Below, one piece after another: positions 4,123 through 7,823 of a stretch of 7,823 nt of DNA. The first letter of the stretch is position 1. The number at the start of each line of letters is the position of its first letter. The DNA is taken from contig PWGR01000154.1 of assembly GCA_003554565.1 (NCBI GenBank), forward strand, positions 1 to 7,823. Direction: 5' to 3'. Source of the stretch: Clostridia bacterium (GTDB taxonomy: Bacteria; Bacillota; Sulfobacillia; SLMV01). The notes under the pieces are model-generated. The model had not been told where the DNA came from and made no database searches. It worked only from the letters and a program-made list of their open reading frames with translations. A program made the translations under genes and the position numbers.

Positions 4123-5919
4123 GTGAAATCGGGACAACGAGGCAGCGGTACTGATCCGAAGACCCGGGCAACCCTGCGCAGGCTGTTAGATTACATTCGC
4201 TCGCACCCCCACCTGATCCTGGCCTGTATTCTTACGGTGATCCTGTCCACTGCTCTTGGACTGGCGCCGCCCTGGCTTCTGCAGTTTGCTATAGACAATT
4301 ACGTGGTGGGGGAACGGCCCGATCAGCTATCCCTGATTGCCCTGCTTATGATCACCTCCGCAGTGCTCAAGGGAGCTGCGGATTTCGCGAAGAGATACGC
4401 CAGTGAGTATCTGGCCCAGGGGGTTATCCACAATATTCGAAGCGATGTATACCGTCACCTGACGCGCCTGTCGTTTTCGTTTTATGACCAGTCCCGCACA
4501 GGTGATTTGATGTCGCGAGTTACCGCAGATGCAGATTCCCTCAAGAGGTTCGTTGGCAATGCATTCGCTTTCATCATTGCCAATCTGTTCACTATCGCCG
4601 GTGTTGCAGCAGTGGTGGCATACTGGGATCTCCGGCTCGGTCTTCTGTACTTGTTATTCCTGCCGCTCATGGTACATGCTATGGCAGCTTACGGGGGAAG
4701 AGTTCGCCCCGCGTTCGGTTGGGTCAGGCGTAAGCTAGCCGATCTCACTGCCGTCCTGAGAGAGGACCTCATCGGTATAGAAATCATCAAGCTGTTCGGG
4801 CGGGAAGCAGACAAAAAGAGAGAATTTGCCCGGCACAGTGAGGATTACGTTGCTGCCAATGTGGAGGCAGCGAAAGTCTCGGCCTTCTGGATGCCGTACG
4901 TGCACTTCCTCCTCGGTTGCATAACTGTGGCCGCGGTGTGGTACGGCGGTTACTTGACAGTAACCGGAGAGATCTCCATCGGCGTGGTGGTTGGGTTTGT
5001 GGGTTATGCGGGGATGCTGATGCGCCCAATCCGACAGACGGGAATGATGATCGGCTTCGGGTCCCAGGCTGTAGCATCCGCCCGCCGGATCTTTGATATT
5101 CTCGATACCGAGCCGGAAGTCCAGGATGCCCCGGACGCCCACAATCTGCCGAAACCGAGGGGAAAGGTACAATTCCAGGATGTTTCCTTCTCATACGACG
5201 GCCTCAACAGGGCTCTGCGGGACATAGATCTGCTGGTAGAACCGGGACAAACCGTGGCCATAGTCGGGCCCACGGGCGCGGGCAAAAGTACCCTGGTCCA
5301 CCTGCTCCCCCGCTTCTACGACGTCAATCGCGGGTCAATTTACATAGACGGCCACGATATCTCGCGCGTCAGGATTGACAGTCTCAGACAACAGGTGGGA
5401 ATAGTACTGCAGGAACCGTTCCTGTTTGCCACCTCCATAAGAGAAAACATATCGTATGGTCGTCCCGACGCCTCCATGAAAGAAATCATCCGCTGTGCCC
5501 GTCTCGCCCAGATCCATGACTTCATCGTTAGCCTTCCCGTGGGATACGAAACCCCGGTAGGCGAGAGAGGAGTGACCCTTTCAGGCGGGCAAAAGCAGCG
5601 GCTGGCACTGGCCCGCGTGCTCCTGACAGACCCGGCCATTCTGATTCTCGATGAACCCACCTCCAGCGTGGACACGCGGACGGAGGAGCTCGTGCAGCGC
5701 GCACTAGCCGCGGTGATGAGAGAACGCACCACATTTGTGATTGCCCACCGGTTGTGGACAGTCCAGAAGGCCGACCAGATTGTGGTTTTGGACCAGGGGG
5801 AAATCCGGGAAAGGGGCACGCACACCCGGCTGCTGGCGGCCGGGGGTCTTTATGCCAAACTGCAGTCCTCACTGTCAAGAGAAAATCTCACCACCGACAA
5901 TGAGAGGGGAGATGCGTAA
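4123..5919 (+). CDS. ABC exporter half-transporter, subunit 1 (membrane domain fused to ATPase)
   Basis: A 598-residue subfamily-B type exporter subunit in the cytoplasmic membrane; two such halves make one pump. The N-terminal part (about 25-310) is a six-helix ABC membrane domain. The ATPase domain has Walker A GPTGAGKST at 382-390, Q-loop Gln430, signature LSGGQ at 486-490, Walker B ILILDE with Asp510 and Glu511, and H-loop His542. All catalytic residues are present. Length and layout match the first halves of Firmicute heterodimeric exporters such as LmrC, YheI/BmrC and TM287, but unlike many of those its Walker B glutamate is intact. The substrate cannot be read from sequence. Annotation as a multidrug or lipid-type exporter is by family only, and the neighbouring Cys/His-rich gene raises the possibility of metals or peptides. 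The stop TAA shares its last base with the ATG of the next subunit, implying translational coupling. Confidence 0.93.
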   Translation: MKSGQRGSGTDPKTRATLRRLLDYIRSHPHLILACILTVILSTALGLAPPWLLQFAIDNYVVGERPDQLSLIALLMITSAVLKGAADFAKRYASEYLAQGVIHNIRSDVYRHLTRLSFSFYDQSRTGDLMSRVTADADSLKRFVGNAFAFIIANLFTIAGVAAVVAYWDLRLGLLYLLFLPLMVHAMAAYGGRVRPAFGWVRRKLADLTAVLREDLIGIEIIKLFGREADKKREFARHSEDYVAANVEAAKVSAFWMPYVHFLLGCITVAAVWYGGYLTVTGEISIGVVVGFVGYAGMLMRPIRQTGMMIGFGSQAVASARRIFDILDTEPEVQDAPDAHNLPKPRGKVQFQDVSFSYDGLNRALRDIDLLVEPGQTVAIVGPTGAGKSTLVHLLPRFYDVNRGSIYIDGHDISRVRIDSLRQQVGIVLQEPFLFATSIRENISYGRPDASMKEIIRCARLAQIHDFIVSLPVGYETPVGERGVTLSGGQKQRLALARVLLTDPAILILDEPTSSVDTRTEELVQRALAAVMRERTTFVIAHRLWTVQKADQIVVLDQGEIRERGTHTRLLAAGGLYAKLQSSLSRENLTTDNERGDA

Positions 5920-7709
5920 TGAGGGGCGGTTTCGGACGCCGGATGACCTCCGGCCAAGAAGAAGACTTCGCGCTTTCGCACCTTGATCGCCGGGCCGTGG
6001 AGCTGGTATGGGGGCACGTGCGACGCAACCTCAAGACCCTCATTCTGGCCCTTACGGCCATGCTATCGGTGACTCTGATGAGCCTCGCAGGCCCCTATCT
6101 CGCCAAGGTGGCCATAGACGAACACATACTTACCGGGAATCTCCGGGGTTTGACCTGGGTATCGCTGGCCATGTTGTTGAGCTATGCCATCTTCTGGTTC
6201 TCGTCGTACTGGCAGGCCTACCTTTCCAGCTGGGTAGCCCAGCGGGTGATAGGTGATCTCCGTGTGCAGCTTTACAATCACATGCAGGACATGTCCCTCA
6301 AGTTCTTTCATCGGCGCCGTACCGGTGACCTCGTATCACGCATCACCAACGACCTCGAGGCCGTATCCGAGCTGGTAACTTCCGGCTTCGTTCATCTGCT
6401 GAACGACGTGCTCACGCTCGTCGGCATTGCAGCTGTTCTTATACTGCTTGACGCTCGGCTGGCACTCGTCACCTTCCTGGTCCTGCCGCCAATTGCCCTA
6501 GTCATGCATCAGTTGGGCAGGCGCATGCGCCGTGCCTACACCGAGGTGAGGGAAAAATTGGCCGACCTGAACGTGGACGTCGAGGAAAGCATAGCAGGGA
6601 TGCGTGTGGTACAGGCGCTTAACCGGGAAGAAGCCAAGAGCGGTTCCTTCAACAGGCTGAGCATGGACAATCTCCGTGCGAACCTGCAGGCAGCCATGCT
6701 GTTCGCCCTGCTTTTTCCCACCATGACCCTGAGCAGGGTGGTGGGAGAGGCCCTGGTACTGTGGTACGGGGGTTGGAGTGTCGTGACCGGTACCATGACT
6801 CTAGGTGTAGTGATGGCCTTTCTCAGCTACGTCCGCCGGTTCTTCGCCCCGCTGGCGGAGATCAGCCAGATCTACAACACCCTGCAAAGCGCGGGTGCCT
6901 CCCTGAACCGCACCATGGAGATCCTCTCGGAATCGCCAGATGTCGAGGAACCAGTGAAACCACAGCGACCTCAGGAGGGGTTCCGCGGTGAGGTTGCTTT
7001 TGAAAACGTATCATTCGCATATGAGGACGAACCGGTTCTGCGCGACCTCGATCTGCTTATCGCGCCGGGTGAAAATTTCGCTTTGGTTGGACCCACCGGG
7101 GCCGGAAAATCGACTGTGGTAAACCTGTTAACCCGTTTCTATGATCCGGACTGCGGTAGTATTCTTGTTGATGGGGTGGACCTGCGAAGCATATGTACCG
7201 CCGATCTTCGCCGCTGCATGGCCGTCGTTCCCCAGTCAGTCTTTCTCTTCGACACCACCATAAGGGAAAACATACGTTTTGCAGACCGGCAGGCAGATGA
7301 CAGTGCGGTAGAGGCAGCTGCCGCTCGGGTCCGGGCCGATCACTTCATCCGTGAAATGCCGGAGGGATTCGATACCGGCGTGGGCGAGGGAGGCACGCGT
7401 TTGTCGGGTGGACAGCGGCAGTTGATCGCGCTGGCCCGGGCCGCCCTCATCGACTCGCCGATTCTGATCCTCGATGAGGCCACGTCAAGTGTCGACCCGC
7501 ACTCTGAGATGCTCATCCGTCGGGCCATGCCGGAGATTCTCCAAAACCGCACCACAATCATGATTGCCCACCGTTTATCTACCTTGGAGCACGCGGATCG
7601 CATTGGGGTGATCGAAAGCGGCAGGCTGCAGCAGTTAGGTGAGCATCAGGAGCTGATGGAACGTTCTCCGCTTTACCGCGATCTCGTAAGGAAACAGGAA
7701 TCTCGCTGA
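5919..7709 (+). CDS. ABC exporter half-transporter, subunit 2 (membrane domain fused to ATPase)
   Basis: A 596-residue partner of the preceding subunit. The start ATG (5919-5921) overlaps the previous TAA by one base, and GAGGGGAG ends 7 bases before it. After a 30-residue polar N-terminus comes the six-helix membrane domain (about 35-325), with the FFHRRRTGDLVSRITND coupling region typical of the YheH/BmrD and LmrD side of heterodimers. The ATPase domain has Walker A GPTGAGKST at 391-399, Q-loop Gln439, signature LSGGQ at 495-499, Walker B Asp519 with Glu520, and H-loop His551. Both subunits thus keep a full catalytic set, so neither nucleotide site looks degenerate at these positions. It is about as long as its partner but clearly diverged, indicating an old duplication and an obligate heterodimer rather than a recent copy. 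Substrate is unknown. The gene is followed by a GC-rich hairpin that may end the transcript. Confidence 0.93.
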   Translation: MRGGFGRRMTSGQEEDFALSHLDRRAVELVWGHVRRNLKTLILALTAMLSVTLMSLAGPYLAKVAIDEHILTGNLRGLTWVSLAMLLSYAIFWFSSYWQAYLSSWVAQRVIGDLRVQLYNHMQDMSLKFFHRRRTGDLVSRITNDLEAVSELVTSGFVHLLNDVLTLVGIAAVLILLDARLALVTFLVLPPIALVMHQLGRRMRRAYTEVREKLADLNVDVEESIAGMRVVQALNREEAKSGSFNRLSMDNLRANLQAAMLFALLFPTMTLSRVVGEALVLWYGGWSVVTGTMTLGVVMAFLSYVRRFFAPLAEISQIYNTLQSAGASLNRTMEILSESPDVEEPVKPQRPQEGFRGEVAFENVSFAYEDEPVLRDLDLLIAPGENFALVGPTGAGKSTVVNLLTRFYDPDCGSILVDGVDLRSICTADLRRCMAVVPQSVFLFDTTIRENIRFADRQADDSAVEAAAARVRADHFIREMPEGFDTGVGEGGTRLSGGQRQLIALARAALIDSPILILDEATSSVDPHSEMLIRRAMPEILQNRTTIMIAHRLSTLEHADRIGVIESGRLQQLGEHQELMERSPLYRDLVRKQESR

Positions 7710-7742
7710 ATCACAGGCAGGATTCTGCTGCGTGGAGCATGC

Positions 7743-7770
7743 TGCCCCGGCGCGCAGAGGCGCCCCGGGG
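7743..7770. other. GC-rich hairpin after the ABC operon, possible bidirectional terminator
   Basis: GCCCC plus GGCGC pairs with GCGCC and GGGGC across a six-base loop, with two unpaired C; alternatively a seven-base GCCCCGG/CCGGGGC stem forms. It lies between the end of the ABC pair and the apparent end of a convergent gene, where a shared terminator would be expected. No T-run follows on either strand, so termination activity is inference. Confidence 0.45.
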
Positions 7771-7779
7771 CAAACCCGG

Positions 7780-7823
7780 TCATTCGGCGTTCTCCCGGCC
7801 CTCTTCCTCGATAATCCCGCGAA
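7780..7823 (-). CDS. Probable C-terminus of a convergent gene (runs off right edge)
   Basis: On the minus strand the last complete codons read RGIIEEEGRENAE followed by TGA at 7782-7780. The acidic, helix-like composition looks like a natural protein tail. The other two minus-strand frames stay open into the hairpin and ABC gene, which would be less sensible ends. Only 13 codons are visible, so no family can be named, and the call rests on composition and on the convergent layout with a hairpin between. Confidence 0.35.
   Translation of the reverse strand, partial: RGIIEEEGRENAE

Noticed and set aside
7740..7823. Plus-strand ORF from an ATG at 7740 open to the window end
   Set aside because: It has no properly spaced RBS, runs straight through the GC hairpin, and has a Pro/Arg/Ser composition typical of an antisense frame.

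Overview
The window looks like a piece of chromosome from a moderately GC-rich, Gram-positive-type bacterium. The best guess is a Clostridia-like Firmicute with an S-layer. The grounds are a secreted protein with three SLH (S-layer homology) repeats, strong GGAGG-type ribosome binding sites, frequent GTG starts, and a tandem pair of half-size ABC exporters typical of Firmicutes. No mobile element, CRISPR array, tRNA or rRNA was seen.

Layout. On the minus strand, 1-308 is the 5' part of a GAF-type free methionine-(R)-sulfoxide reductase that runs off the left edge. Behind it, 459-1559 encodes a 366-residue protein of the PurM/PurL (AIR synthase) superfamily. It matches only one half of PurL and carries an unusual cysteine cluster. 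A possible 52-residue Cys-rich ORF (1618-1776) sits just upstream in the same direction. About 310 bases of divergent intergenic DNA (1777-2089) follow, with several inverted repeats. On the plus strand, 2090-3355 encodes a secreted ZU5-like plus SLH protein. After it come a good sigma-A-type promoter and a gene (3526-4032) for an extraordinary 168-residue protein that is 38% Cys plus His. A long intercistronic hairpin precedes two coupled half-ABC exporters (4123-5919 and 5919-7709). The last bases hold a GC-rich hairpin and probably the C-terminus of a convergent minus-strand gene.

How they may work together. The two ABC subunits overlap by one base and almost certainly form a heterodimeric exporter. 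The Cys/His-rich protein lies just upstream with no obvious promoter of its own between it and the exporter. A joint role in metal or thiol handling, or in building a Cys-crosslinked surface layer, is conceivable but is inference. The minus-strand genes are linked by direction only: a thiol-based methionine sulfoxide repair enzyme, a Cys-decorated half-PurL protein and a small CxxC ORF.

The most noteworthy items are the Cys/His-rich protein, with eight cysteines at strictly alternating positions and a recently duplicated 57-bp unit, and the half-PurL protein with its altered active-site motif and inserted cysteine cluster.
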